From: Streptomyces coelicoflavus
Lineage (GTDB): Bacteria > Actinomycetota > Actinomycetes > Streptomycetales > Streptomycetaceae
DNA length: 64,000 bases
Assembly (NCBI RefSeq): GCF_003112555.1
Contig: NZ_BEWB01000010.1
Coordinates: 1 to 64,000, forward strand
Reading direction: 5' to 3'
Below the pieces are notes generated by a model. That model did not search any database, was not told the DNA's origin, and worked only from the letters and a program-made list of their open reading frames with translations. Below are positions 19,696 through 28,396 of the stretch, one piece after another; the first letter of the stretch is position 1; the number at the start of each line of letters is the position of its first letter. The position numbers and the translations under genes are program-made.

Positions 19696-20331
19696 ATGAC
19701 GGGCAGCACGATCAAGGACACTCCCGAGGAGTGGGAGGTCCGGGGCAGCCAGACCCCCTTCCGGGGCAAGAAGACCTCGGTCCGCACGGACGACGTGGTC
19801 ATGCCCGACGGCTCCGTGGTGACCCGCGACTACCAGGTCCACCCCGGCTCCGTGGCCGTCCTCGCCCTGGACGACGAGGGCCGGGTGCTGGTCATCCGGC
19901 AGTACCGGCACCCCGTGCGCGAGAAGCTCTGGGAGATCCCGGCCGGGCTGCTCGACGTCCCCGGCGAGAACCCGCTGCACGCCGCACAGCGCGAGCTGTA
20001 CGAGGAGGCGCACGTCAAGGCCGAGGACTGGCGGGTGCTGACCGACGTCTACACCACCCCCGGCGGCTGCGACGAGGCCGTACGGATCTTCCTCGCGCGG
20101 GGCCTGTCCGAGGCCGCCGGGGAGCGCTTCGAGGTCGAGGACGAAGAGGCCGACATGGAGCTGGCGCGGGTGCCCGTCGCGGACCTGGTCCGGGGGGTGC
20201 TCGCGGGGGAGCTGCACAACAACTGCCTGGTCGTGGGCGTGCTCTCGCTGGTCGCGGCGGAGCGGGGCGAGGGCCTCGACGCGCTCCGCCCGGCCGAGGC
20301 GCCCTGGCCGGCACGGCCCTTCGAGGCGTAG
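19696..20331 (+). CDS. Nudix hydrolase (ADP-ribose pyrophosphatase-like)
   Basis: A 211-residue Nudix enzyme. The Nudix box begins GLLDVPGEN and has the core REL-x-EE, with the usual TG after it replaced by AH. ALDDEGRVLVIRQYRHPVREKLWEIPAG is the typical ADP-ribose pyrophosphatase-type lead-in. It likely hydrolyses ADP-ribose or a related nucleotide sugar. It follows pyrG as Rv1700 does in M. tuberculosis (from memory). Confidence 0.92.
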   Translation: MTGSTIKDTPEEWEVRGSQTPFRGKKTSVRTDDVVMPDGSVVTRDYQVHPGSVAVLALDDEGRVLVIRQYRHPVREKLWEIPAGLLDVPGENPLHAAQRELYEEAHVKAEDWRVLTDVYTTPGGCDEAVRIFLARGLSEAAGERFEVEDEEADMELARVPVADLVRGVLAGELHNNCLVVGVLSLVAAERGEGLDALRPAEAPWPARPFEA

Positions 20332-20508
20332 GGCCGTCCGGCGGATCCGGTCGCGGGAACCCCGCGCGCCCCGTCGTCGCCGGTGAGCGGAGGCGGCGAG
20401 GCACTACCCCGCGGCACGGATGCGGGCACCGTGGCGCCGGCCGCGCAGCCGCCCGGCTTCCGGGGAGCACCCGCGCGTCCGGGCCCCGGCCGTCCGGCAT
20501 CATCCTGG

Positions 20509-20700
20509 CCGGGAGCCGGGAGCCGGGAGCCGGGAGCCGGGAGCCGGGAGCCGGGAGCCGGGAGCCGGGAGCCGGGAGCCGGGAGCCGGGAGCCGGGAGC
20601 CGGGAGCCGGGAGCCGGGAGCCGGGAGCCGGGAGCCGGGAGCCGGGAGCCGGGAGCCGGGAGCCGGGAGCCGGGAGCCGGGAGCCGGGAGCCGGGAGCCG
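20509..20700 (+). repeat. perfect (CCGGGAG)27 heptanucleotide microsatellite
   Basis: 192 bases made of about 27.4 uninterrupted copies of the 7-base unit CCGGGAG, with no mismatch seen. It lies in the 616-base gap (20332-20947) between the Nudix and STAND genes. Every frame stays open in it, so the apparent SREPGAG and GSRLPAP reading frames are artefacts. A copy-number-variable locus is expected. The rest of the gap is high-GC and I see no gene in it. Confidence 0.97.
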
Positions 20701-20947
20701 GTGGATGGACTGCCGGGTCCGTCGCTGGGGCCGGAAGAGTGCCCGGGGACGTGTTGCTCCGCCCCGACGCCGGGTACGGGCCCGCCCACACTCCGACCCC
20801 GACCGATGTGACGATCGGTTGATCCGATCAGGGGATGTGCCCGCCGCGCTCCGCCGGGAACGTCGCAGAGCGTGAACTAGGCTCGGGAATCGCCCGAACC
20901 GGGCTTCCGGCGGGCACCGGCGTGCGGTGGGATCGGGAGTGTGGCCC

Positions 20948-22975
20948 GTGACGGATCAGGCGGTGGACACGGACGGCGCACGGCTGTCCCACGACCCTGC
21001 TGAGGAGAGCGGGTTCCTCGGCCGCACCCGGGAGCTGAAGGAGCTGCGCGCCGACATCGAGCGCGCCGGTCTGGACACCCTCTCCGGCCGCAAGGCCCCC
21101 CGCGCGCGCGTGCTGCTGATCGCGGGCCGGCCCGGCTCGGGGCGCACCGCGCTCGCGGAGGAGCTGGCCGCGCAGGTCGCCGACGCCTACCCCGACGGCG
21201 TGCTGCGGGCCCGGCTGAGCGAGCCGGACGGCACCCGCGTGCCCGTGGAACGCCTCGCCCGGGACCTGCTCACCGAGCTGGACCGCACCGCACCGCCCGG
21301 AGCCGACGAGGACGACCTCACCGAGGCCCTGCGCGCCGCGCTGGCCGAGCGCCAGGTCCTGCTCCTGCTCGACGCCGTCGCCGACGCCGAGCAGGTGGAC
21401 GCGCTGCTGCCGGACACCCCGGACTGCCTGGCCGTCGCCGTGTCCGAGGGTCCGCTGACCGGTATCGCCGACGTCCGGCCGTGCACGCTGGGGGGCCTGG
21501 ACACCAAGTCGGCCGTGGAGCTGCTCTCCCGCCACACCGGTTCGGTCCGCATCACCGTCGACCCCAGGGCCGCCGAACAGCTGGTCGAGCTCTGCCAGGC
21601 CCAGCCCGCCGCCCTGACCCTGGCCGGCGGCTGGCTCGCGGCCCGTCCCCAGGCGGCCGTCGCCGACCTCGCCAAGCAGCTCCACGCGGAGAACGAGGAA
21701 GGCAGCGCGCTCGCCCGCGTCTTCCGCCTCGTCTACGGTTCCCTGCCCAGCACCGCCGCCCGGATGCTGCGGCTGCTCTCCCTCGCCCCGGCGGGCCTGG
21801 TCGACCCGCACACCGCCTCCGCACTCGCCGGCTGCTCGGTGGACGGCGCCCGCGGCACCCTGGACGACTTCGTCGCCCTCGGCCTGCTGCGCGCCGCCGG
21901 CTCGCCGCTGCCCGAGTACGAGGTGCCCGACTGGCTGCACGGGATGCTGAGGCGCCTCGCACGCAAGCACGACCGGCCCGCCGAGCTCCAGCTGGCCCGC
22001 GCCCGCATGCTGGAGCGGACGGTGCGGCTGCTCCAGTCCTGCCGCGCGGTCACCGAGACCGACAGCCCGCAGGCCCGCGAGAAGCTCCTCGCCACACCGC
22101 GCGACCTGCGCTTCCCGCATCCCAGGGCCGCCGCCGACTGGCTGCGCGCCCGGCGCCCCGCCCTGCTGGCCGCGGCCCGCCTCGCGGTCGCCGACGGCGA
22201 GCTGGACACCCTCGCCCGCAGACTCATGTCCCAGCTGGTGCGGGCCATGGTCGCCCACTTCGGGACCCGGGCCGCCGCCCCCGACCTGTACGGCATCCAC
22301 CGCCTCGTCCTCGACGTGGCCGAGCGCCGTGAGCTGCCCCGGGAAAGGGCCGCGGCCCTGCTGAACCTGGCCGACCTGGACGCCCGCACCGGCCGTACCG
22401 CGGAGGCCCTGGTCCGCTACCGGGCCGCGCTGGACGCCGGACGCGAGGCCGACGACCCGTACGCGACCGGCCGCGCGATGGAATCCGTGGGCGGTGCCCA
22501 CCTGGAGCTGGGGGACTACGACCGCGCCGCCGACTGGTTCGGCCGGGCCCTCGCCCAGCGCCTCGCCCGGGACGAGCGCGCCGACGCCGCCCGGGTCTAC
22601 GGCCGTATCGCCACCGCCCACACCTACGCCGGACGCTACGGCGAGGCGGTGCGGGCCTGGCGGGCGGCCGTGGCCGGACACCGCAAGGGCGGCGACGTGG
22701 CCGCCCAGGCGCGGGCGCTGTCCGAGCTGGCCCGCGTCCAGGAGTACGCCGGGCGCCCCGAGGACTCGCTCCGGACCTGCCAGGAGGCCGTCGAGCGGGC
22801 CCGCCACGCCGAGGACGACCGGCTCCAGGCCGCACTGCACCTGCGGCTCGCCGACACCCTCGACCGGCTAGGCGACCCCGCCGCGGCGGGCCTGGAACGG
22901 AGCGCGGCCGAGCGGATGCTGAGGGAAGATCCCGCAGACGCCTGCGAAATCCGCAGCACAGTGACTGAAGATTAG
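20948..22975 (+). CDS. STAND-type P-loop ATPase with TPR repeats
   Basis: A 675-residue protein with an AAA/NB-ARC-like N-terminal module: FLGRTRELKELRADIE lead helix, Walker A GRPGSGRT (residues ~60-67), and a Walker B-like VLLLLDAVADAE. A helical middle follows, and residues ~450-640 hold TPR-like pairs (ALVRYRAALDAGREADDPYA, YDRAADWFGRALAQ, RYGEAVRAWRAA). Such signal-transducing ATPases act as switches, including in antiphage defence and secondary metabolism. No C-terminal effector domain is visible and no DNA-binding domain was recognised. GTG 20948 is chosen because GGGAG sits 8 bases upstream. Confidence 0.85.
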   Translation: MTDQAVDTDGARLSHDPAEESGFLGRTRELKELRADIERAGLDTLSGRKAPRARVLLIAGRPGSGRTALAEELAAQVADAYPDGVLRARLSEPDGTRVPVERLARDLLTELDRTAPPGADEDDLTEALRAALAERQVLLLLDAVADAEQVDALLPDTPDCLAVAVSEGPLTGIADVRPCTLGGLDTKSAVELLSRHTGSVRITVDPRAAEQLVELCQAQPAALTLAGGWLAARPQAAVADLAKQLHAENEEGSALARVFRLVYGSLPSTAARMLRLLSLAPAGLVDPHTASALAGCSVDGARGTLDDFVALGLLRAAGSPLPEYEVPDWLHGMLRRLARKHDRPAELQLARARMLERTVRLLQSCRAVTETDSPQAREKLLATPRDLRFPHPRAAADWLRARRPALLAAARLAVADGELDTLARRLMSQLVRAMVAHFGTRAAAPDLYGIHRLVLDVAERRELPRERAAALLNLADLDARTGRTAEALVRYRAALDAGREADDPYATGRAMESVGGAHLELGDYDRAADWFGRALAQRLARDERADAARVYGRIATAHTYAGRYGEAVRAWRAAVAGHRKGGDVAAQARALSELARVQEYAGRPEDSLRTCQEAVERARHAEDDRLQAALHLRLADTLDRLGDPAAAGLERSAAERMLREDPADACEIRSTVTED

Positions 22976-23118
22976 TGCTTTGAAAGGCTAGACAGAGAGA
23001 ACGCCTTCATTAGACTGGCCATGCCGCACATTCTCCTGCGGTCTCTCCCGGTGTGCCCGCGCTTGAGCGGGTATGCCTTGTAATAGCCCCATCCTCTGAG
23101 CCAAGGACCGTGATCCAC

Positions 23119-24234
23119 GTGAAGGTCGGCATCCCCCGCGAGGTCAAGAACAACGAGTTCCGGGTGGCCATCACCCCCGCCGGCGTGCACGAGCTGGTGC
23201 GCCACGGTCACCAGGTCGTCGTCGAACGCGACGCCGGCGTCGGCTCCTCGATCCCCAACGAGGAGTACGTCGCGGCCGGTGCGCGGATACTCGACACCGC
23301 CGACGAGGTCTGGGCCACCGCGGACCTGCTCCTGAAGGTCAAGGAGCCGATCGCGGAGGAGTACCACCGCCTGCGCAAGGACCAGACGCTCTTCACCTAC
23401 CTGCACCTGGCCGCCTCCAAGGAGTGCACGGACGCGCTCATCGAGTCCGGCACCACCGCCATCGCCTACGAGACGGTCGAGCTGCCCAGCCGCGCGCTGC
23501 CGCTGCTGGCCCCCATGTCCGAGGTCGCGGGCCGCCTCGCCCCCCAGGTCGGCGCCTACCACCTGATGGCCGCCAACGGCGGACGCGGTGTGCTGCCCGG
23601 CGGTGTCCCCGGTGTGCTCGCGGGCCGCGCCGTCGTCATCGGCGGCGGTGTCTCCGGCTGGAACGCGGCGCAGATCGCCATCGGCCTGGGCTTCCACGTC
23701 ACCCTGCTCGACAAGGACATCACCAAGCTCAAGGAAGCCGACAAGATCTTCGGCACGAAGATCCAGACCGTCGTCTCCAACGCCTTCGAGCTGGAGAAGG
23801 CCTGCCTGGAGGCCGACCTCGTGATCGGCGCCGTGCTGATCCCCGGCGCCAAGGCCCCGAAGCTGGTCACCAACGAGCTGGTGTCCCGGATGAAGCCCGG
23901 GAGTGTCCTTGTCGACATCGCGATCGACCAGGGCGGCTGCTTCGAGGACTCCCACCCGACCACCCACGCCGAGCCGACCTTCCCGGTCCACAACTCGGTC
24001 TTCTACTGCGTCGCCAACATGCCCGGCGCGGTGCCCAACACCTCCACCTACGCGCTGACCAACGCCACGCTGCCGTACATCGTGGAGCTGGCCAACCGCG
24101 GCTGGGCCGACGCGCTGCGCCGCGACCCGGCGCTGGCCAAGGGCCTCAACACCCATGACGGCAAGGTGGTTTACAAGGAGGTCGCCGAGGCGCACGGCCT
24201 CGAGCACGTCGAGCTCGCCTCGCTCCTCGCCTGA
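23119..24234 (+). CDS. ald: alanine dehydrogenase
   Basis: The 371-residue enzyme matches the standard length. It starts MKVGIPREVKNNEFRVAITP, has the substrate-side KVKEPIAEEY and the NAD-binding VVIGGGVSGWNAAQIA loop. It catalyses reversible NAD-dependent deamination of L-alanine to pyruvate. GTG 23119 is chosen over the in-frame GTG 23110 because AAGGA (23103-23107) is well spaced for it. A hairpin terminator follows. It follows the STAND gene on the same strand after 143 bases, so it probably has its own promoter. Confidence 0.96.
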   Translation: MKVGIPREVKNNEFRVAITPAGVHELVRHGHQVVVERDAGVGSSIPNEEYVAAGARILDTADEVWATADLLLKVKEPIAEEYHRLRKDQTLFTYLHLAASKECTDALIESGTTAIAYETVELPSRALPLLAPMSEVAGRLAPQVGAYHLMAANGGRGVLPGGVPGVLAGRAVVIGGGVSGWNAAQIAIGLGFHVTLLDKDITKLKEADKIFGTKIQTVVSNAFELEKACLEADLVIGAVLIPGAKAPKLVTNELVSRMKPGSVLVDIAIDQGGCFEDSHPTTHAEPTFPVHNSVFYCVANMPGAVPNTSTYALTNATLPYIVELANRGWADALRRDPALAKGLNTHDGKVVYKEVAEAHGLEHVELASLLA

Positions 24235-24293
24235 CCCGCCGAGCAAGTCGACAACCGGAAAAGGCGATACGTCAACACCCGTCGTCAACCCCG

Positions 24294-24336
24294 CACACCC
24301 GGCCGGACCTTGCCCGACAAGGTCCGGCCGGGTGTG
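24294..24336 (+). terminator. hairpin terminator after ald
   Basis: A perfect 19-bp stem (24294-24312 with 24318-24336) closes a 5-base CCCGA loop, 59 bases past the ald stop. No T-run follows, as in most Streptomyces terminators. Confidence 0.9.
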
Positions 24337-24489
24337 TGTATGGTCACTTTGCGATTCTCGGTCAACTCGCCTCGAACGTAACGCTTCAACCGATTCGCGC
24401 ACCGGTGAAACCTGCTGTGCGACGGCCGTACGCCCTTGACAGAGGGATGTTTCATTGCCGACACATCGGGCCGGGTCCGGCGGATTGTG

Positions 24490-24519
24490 TTGCTGCGGAC
24501 GGCCGACACGCCATAGAGT
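24490..24519 (+). promoter_or_regulatory. candidate promoter for the ParA-like gene cluster
   Basis: TTGCTG (24490-24495), an 18-base gap and TAGAGT (24514-24519) fit a sigma-70-class promoter. Transcription would start near 24526, leaving a ~65-base leader with a strong AAGGAGGTAAG site. Pattern-based only. Confidence 0.45.
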
Positions 24520-24591
24520 CGCCGAACGTCGGCATGGTGCCACGCTGACCTGTCTAGAAGTTCCCTGGTCACCAAGGAGGTAAGACGACTT

Positions 24592-25764
24592 GTGAATGAG
24601 TCGACATTTACTCCCGGGGGTGGTCAACCAGGAATGCCGGCACGGACCCACGGTCCCGGGCGTCTCGAGGCTGTCGGCTCCGTGGCTGTACGCACCTCCG
24701 CAGCCGACCACCACAGTCCGCAGGCGACTCGGACAGCACACATGAGTATGGATGGCCAACACGTGAACGCCAGGGCCGGCGACGGAAGTGGCGCGCCACG
24801 CAACCACTTCGCCGACTACGACGAACTGCCCGAGGGGCACTTCTACGACCCGGACGCGGAGTACGAGCCGGATCCCGAGTACGCCGCCACGCTCGCGCCC
24901 GACGCGGCCCGGCAGCGCCGCGAGCGCATCGGCCCGACCGGACGCCCGCTGCCGTACTTCCCGATCCCGGGCCCGCTGACCGATCACGGCCCTGCCAAGA
25001 TCATCGCGATGTGCAACCAGAAGGGCGGCGTGGGCAAGACCACGTCGACCATCAACCTGGGTGCCGCGCTCGCCGAGTACGGGCGCCGGGTGCTGCTCGT
25101 CGACTTCGACCCGCAGGGCGCGCTGTCGGTCGGACTCGGCGTCAACCCGATGGAGCTCGACCTCACCGTCTACAACCTGCTCATGGAGCGGGGCATGGCG
25201 GCCGACGAGGTGCTGCTGAAGACCGCGGTCCCCAACATGGACCTGCTGCCCAGCAACATCGACCTGTCGGCGGCCGAGGTGCAGCTGGTGAGCGAGGTCG
25301 CGCGCGAGTCGACCCTGCAGCGGGCGCTGAAGCCGCTGATGGACGACTACGACTACATCGTGATCGACTGCCAGCCCTCGCTCGGCCTGCTCACGGTCAA
25401 CGCGCTGACCGCCGCGCACAAGGTGATCGTGCCGCTGGAGTGCGAGTTCTTCGCGCTGCGCGGTGTGGCGCTGCTGACCGAGACGATCGAGAAGGTCCAG
25501 GAGCGGCTCAACCCCGACCTGGAGCTCGACGGCATCCTCGCCACGATGTACGACTCGCGCACGGTGCACAGCCGTGAGGTGCTCGCGCGGGTCGTCGAGG
25601 CGTTCGACGACCACGTCTACCACACGGTCATCGGGCGCACGGTCCGCTTCCCGGAGACCACGGTCGCCGGCGAGCCGATCACCACGTACGCGTCCAACTC
25701 CGTCGGTGCCGCCGCCTACCGCCAGCTCGCCAGGGAGGTGCTCGCCCGGTGTCACGCCGAGTGA
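24592..25764 (+). CDS. ParA/Soj-like ATPase (chromosome-organisation cluster)
   Basis: A 390-residue deviant Walker A ATPase: KGGVGKTT at ~residues 144-151, then LLVDFDPQGALS (Walker B) and VIDCQPSLGLL. The first ~135 residues are a non-conserved, partly acidic extension including ELPEGHFYDPDAEYEPDPEYA. GTG 24592 has AAGGAGGTAAG about 8 bases upstream. It is directly followed by an RHH-like gene, scpA and scpB. This ParA paralogue is not the oriC-linked parA, so the role is probably DNA or SMC positioning rather than ParB-parS segregation. Confidence 0.93.
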   Translation: MNESTFTPGGGQPGMPARTHGPGRLEAVGSVAVRTSAADHHSPQATRTAHMSMDGQHVNARAGDGSGAPRNHFADYDELPEGHFYDPDAEYEPDPEYAATLAPDAARQRRERIGPTGRPLPYFPIPGPLTDHGPAKIIAMCNQKGGVGKTTSTINLGAALAEYGRRVLLVDFDPQGALSVGLGVNPMELDLTVYNLLMERGMAADEVLLKTAVPNMDLLPSNIDLSAAEVQLVSEVARESTLQRALKPLMDDYDYIVIDCQPSLGLLTVNALTAAHKVIVPLECEFFALRGVALLTETIEKVQERLNPDLELDGILATMYDSRTVHSREVLARVVEAFDDHVYHTVIGRTVRFPETTVAGEPITTYASNSVGAAAYRQLAREVLARCHAE

Positions 25765-26327
25765 GTCTGCCGGGGGCCGACGAACTCTTCCGTACGACAG
25801 GGGGGATGGCGCTCCAGGCGTCCACCCCGCGGCGACCGGCGGGCGGCGAGGCCCGGGTGCCGGCCCCGGCGGGGGAGAGCGACCAGGCCGCCGCCGAGGA
25901 CGCACCGCAGTCGGTGCCCGCGCAGGGCGGTGACGGCGAGGGCGCGGAGCACGCCGCGGCGGACGCGGAGCAGGGCTCGGCGGGCGAGCCGCGCAGCCGG
26001 GGCGGGGAGCGCTCCGCGCGGGGCTCCGGGCCGGACACGGGCGTGCAGGAAGGTTCTGCCGCCCCCGGCGCCGACCGGCCCCGCAAGCGCGGCAGAGCCG
26101 CCGCACGCCGCCCCAGCGGGCGTGAGCGCCACGACGAGAAGATCACCGTGTACGTCTCCGCCGAGGAGCTGATGGACCTGGAGCACGCCCGCCTGGTGCT
26201 CCGGGGCGAGCACGGCCTGGCCGTCGACCGCGGCCGCATCGTCCGCGAGGCGGTCGCCGTGGTCCTGGCCGACCTGGAATCCCGCGGTGACGCCAGCATC
26301 CTCGTACGACGGCTGCGCGGGCGGTAG
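25749..26327 (+). CDS. ribbon-helix-helix-like protein, putative ParA partner
   Basis: A 192-residue protein with a low-complexity, acidic/Gly-rich first ~125 residues. The compact C-terminal domain has a strand ITVYVSAEEL, helix DLEHARLVLRG and helix VDRGRIVREAVAVVLADLES, a layout that matches ribbon-helix-helix DNA-binding proteins. It overlaps the ParA-like gene by 16 bases. GTG 25749 has GGGAGGTG 8 bases upstream. Small RHH proteins act as DNA-binding partners of ParA ATPases in some plasmids. That role here is inference. Confidence 0.75.
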   Translation: MSRRVSLPGADELFRTTGGMALQASTPRRPAGGEARVPAPAGESDQAAAEDAPQSVPAQGGDGEGAEHAAADAEQGSAGEPRSRGGERSARGSGPDTGVQEGSAAPGADRPRKRGRAAARRPSGRERHDEKITVYVSAEELMDLEHARLVLRGEHGLAVDRGRIVREAVAVVLADLESRGDASILVRRLRGR

Positions 26328-26345
26328 CGGTAGCCTGCGGGGGTC

Positions 26346-27710
26346 ATGACCTCGAACGACACCCCCCACCCCGGCCGCGGCCCGCGCGCCGGCCGCCGGC
26401 GCGCGCTGGGCAGGGGCCCGGGGGCGCCGGCGACCGAGCCGCCGCCCGAGGAGGCACCCTCCGGCACCGGGCACTCCCCGGCTGCCGCTCCGGAGGGCGC
26501 GGGCCCCGGCGACCCGGTGGAGGCCCGGACTGCGGGGGAGCCCGGAGAGGACACGCACAGCGGTCCGGTCCCGTCGGCGTCCCCCGCGCGGGAGGACGAC
26601 GAGCGGCACTTCCGGGGCGAGTCCGCCCCCGCCCCGGCCGCAGAACCTGGAGACCCGGCGCGGGTCCCGGAGACGGTGGAGCCGGACGCGGACGGACCGG
26701 GTCACCTGGGCCCCTCGGACACCGGGACGCGGCCGGAGCGGGCCGGTGCAGAAGCGGAGCCGGGTCCGGAGAGCGAGGAGCACGAGGCGCTCGACGCGTC
26801 CGGGGCGCCCGCCCCCGTACCCGCAGCCGCGGGCGGTTCCGGGGCCGCCCCGTCCCAGGAGTCCCCGGAGGGCGCCCCCGACGCCCCGGACACGGCCGAC
26901 GGCGGTGTCTTCAAGGTGCGGCTCGCCAACTTCGAGGGGCCGTTCGACCTGCTCCTCCAGTTGATCTCCAAGCACAAGATGGACGTCACCGAGGTCGCCC
27001 TGTCGAAGGTGACCGACGAGTTCATGGCGCACATCCGGGCGATGGGGCCGGACTGGGACCTCGACCAGACCACCGAGTTCCTGGTGGTCGCGGCGACGCT
27101 GCTCGACCTGAAGGCGGCCCGGCTGCTGCCCGCCGCCGAGGTCGAGGACGAGGCCGACCTGGCCCTCCTCGAAGCCCGCGACCTGCTCTTCGCACGGCTG
27201 CTCCAGTACCGCGCGTACAAGCAGATCGCGGAGATCTTCAACGACCGGCTCGCGGCCGAGGCCCGCCGCTACCCCCGTACCGTCGGCCTGGAGGCCCACC
27301 ACGCCGAGCTGCTGCCCGAGGTCGTCATCAGCATCGGCCCCGAGGGCTTCGCCAAGCTCGCCGTGAAGGCGATGCAGCCCAAGCCCAGGCCGCAGGTGTA
27401 CGTCGAGCACATCCACGCGCCCCTGGTCAGCGTGCAGGAGCAGGCCGGGATCGTCGTCGCCCGTCTGAAGGAGCTGGGCGAGGCCAGCTTCCGCGTGCTG
27501 GTCCAGGACACCGGGGACACCCTGACCGTCGTCGCCCGCTTCCTGGCCCTGCTGGAGCTGTACCGGGAGAAGGCCGTCGCACTGGACCAGGAGACGGCCC
27601 TCGGCGATCTGCTGGTGCGCTGGACCGGCGGTGACGGGGAGACGCAGCCGGTGGTGACCGACGAGTTCGACCGGCCGCCCGAGGCGCCGAAGGAGGAGCA
27701 GAAGGCGTGA
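26346..27710 (+). CDS. scpA: segregation and condensation protein A
   Basis: A 454-residue ScpA. Its kleisin domain starts at residue ~190 with the family motif FEGPFDLLLQLI and runs to ~435, containing LLDLKAARLLPA. ScpA bridges SMC heads and binds ScpB. The first ~185 residues are a disordered Pro/Ala/Glu/Gly extension not present in typical ~250-residue ScpA. It overlaps scpB by GTGA, so stoichiometry is set by coupled translation. Confidence 0.95.
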   Translation: MTSNDTPHPGRGPRAGRRRALGRGPGAPATEPPPEEAPSGTGHSPAAAPEGAGPGDPVEARTAGEPGEDTHSGPVPSASPAREDDERHFRGESAPAPAAEPGDPARVPETVEPDADGPGHLGPSDTGTRPERAGAEAEPGPESEEHEALDASGAPAPVPAAAGGSGAAPSQESPEGAPDAPDTADGGVFKVRLANFEGPFDLLLQLISKHKMDVTEVALSKVTDEFMAHIRAMGPDWDLDQTTEFLVVAATLLDLKAARLLPAAEVEDEADLALLEARDLLFARLLQYRAYKQIAEIFNDRLAAEARRYPRTVGLEAHHAELLPEVVISIGPEGFAKLAVKAMQPKPRPQVYVEHIHAPLVSVQEQAGIVVARLKELGEASFRVLVQDTGDTLTVVARFLALLELYREKAVALDQETALGDLLVRWTGGDGETQPVVTDEFDRPPEAPKEEQKA

Positions 27711-28396
27711 CTGAGCAGACCGCGGAGGCCGAGGAGGCAGCGGAGGCCGAGGGCGGGCCGGACGGCGTCGCCGCCCTCGACCTCAAGCCCGCGCTCGAAG
27801 CCGTCCTCATGGTCGTCGACGAGCCCGCGACCGAGGAGCGGCTGGCGAAGATACTGCAACGGCCCCGGCGGCGGATCGCCGACGCCCTGCGCGAGCTGGC
27901 CGACGAGTACGCCGTCCAGGGCCGCGGCTTCGAGCTGCGCCTGGTGGCCGGCGGCTGGCGCTTCTACAGCCGGGCCGAGTACGCCGCCGCCGTCGAGGGC
28001 TTCGTCCTGGACGGCCAGCACGCCCGCCTCACCCAGGCCGCCCTGGAGACCCTCGCCGTCGTCGCCTACCGCCAGCCGGTCAGCCGCAGCCGCGTCTCCG
28101 CGGTGCGCGGCGTGAACTGCGACGGTGTGATGCGCACCCTCCTGCAACGGGGTCTCGTGGAGGAGGCGGGCACGGAACCCGAAACAGGTGCGATCCTGTA
28201 CGTGACGACGAACTACTTCCTGGAGCGGATGGGCCTGCGCGGCCTGGACGAGCTCCCGGAGCTCGCGCCCTTCCTCCCGGAGGCGGAGGCGATCGAGGCC
28301 GACACGCTGGAAGGGGTCCCGTCGTTCGATCCGGACGCCCCGGACGCCCCGGACGCCCCGGATGCCGGGGACGCAGACGACAAGACGGAATTTTGA
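27707..28396 (+). CDS. scpB: segregation and condensation protein B
   Basis: A 229-residue ScpB with the two winged-helix domains: LDLKPALEAVLMVVDEPATEERLAKIL, then LTQAALETLAVVAYRQPVSR and a second wing region ending GLRGLDELPEL. ScpB dimers stabilise ScpA on SMC. GTG 27707 overlaps scpA. The stop overlaps the ATG of the pseudouridine synthase by one base. The C-terminal tail is a DAPDAPD-type repeat. Confidence 0.95.
   Translation: MTEQTAEAEEAAEAEGGPDGVAALDLKPALEAVLMVVDEPATEERLAKILQRPRRRIADALRELADEYAVQGRGFELRLVAGGWRFYSRAEYAAAVEGFVLDGQHARLTQAALETLAVVAYRQPVSRSRVSAVRGVNCDGVMRTLLQRGLVEEAGTEPETGAILYVTTNYFLERMGLRGLDELPELAPFLPEAEAIEADTLEGVPSFDPDAPDAPDAPDAGDADDKTEF

Noticed and set aside
20509..20700. 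CRISPR array
   Set aside because: The unit is 7 bases with no spacers, and no cas gene is present.
20383..20811. Several overlapping frames coding SREPGAG or GSRLPAP repeats
   Set aside because: A 7-base repeat without stops opens all frames. There is no start context, domain or codon bias outside the repeat.
24436..24441. Perfect TTGACA -35 hexamer before the ParA-like gene
   Set aside because: No -10-like sequence lies 16-18 bases downstream, and the TTGCTG/TAGAGT pair nearer the gene is better placed.
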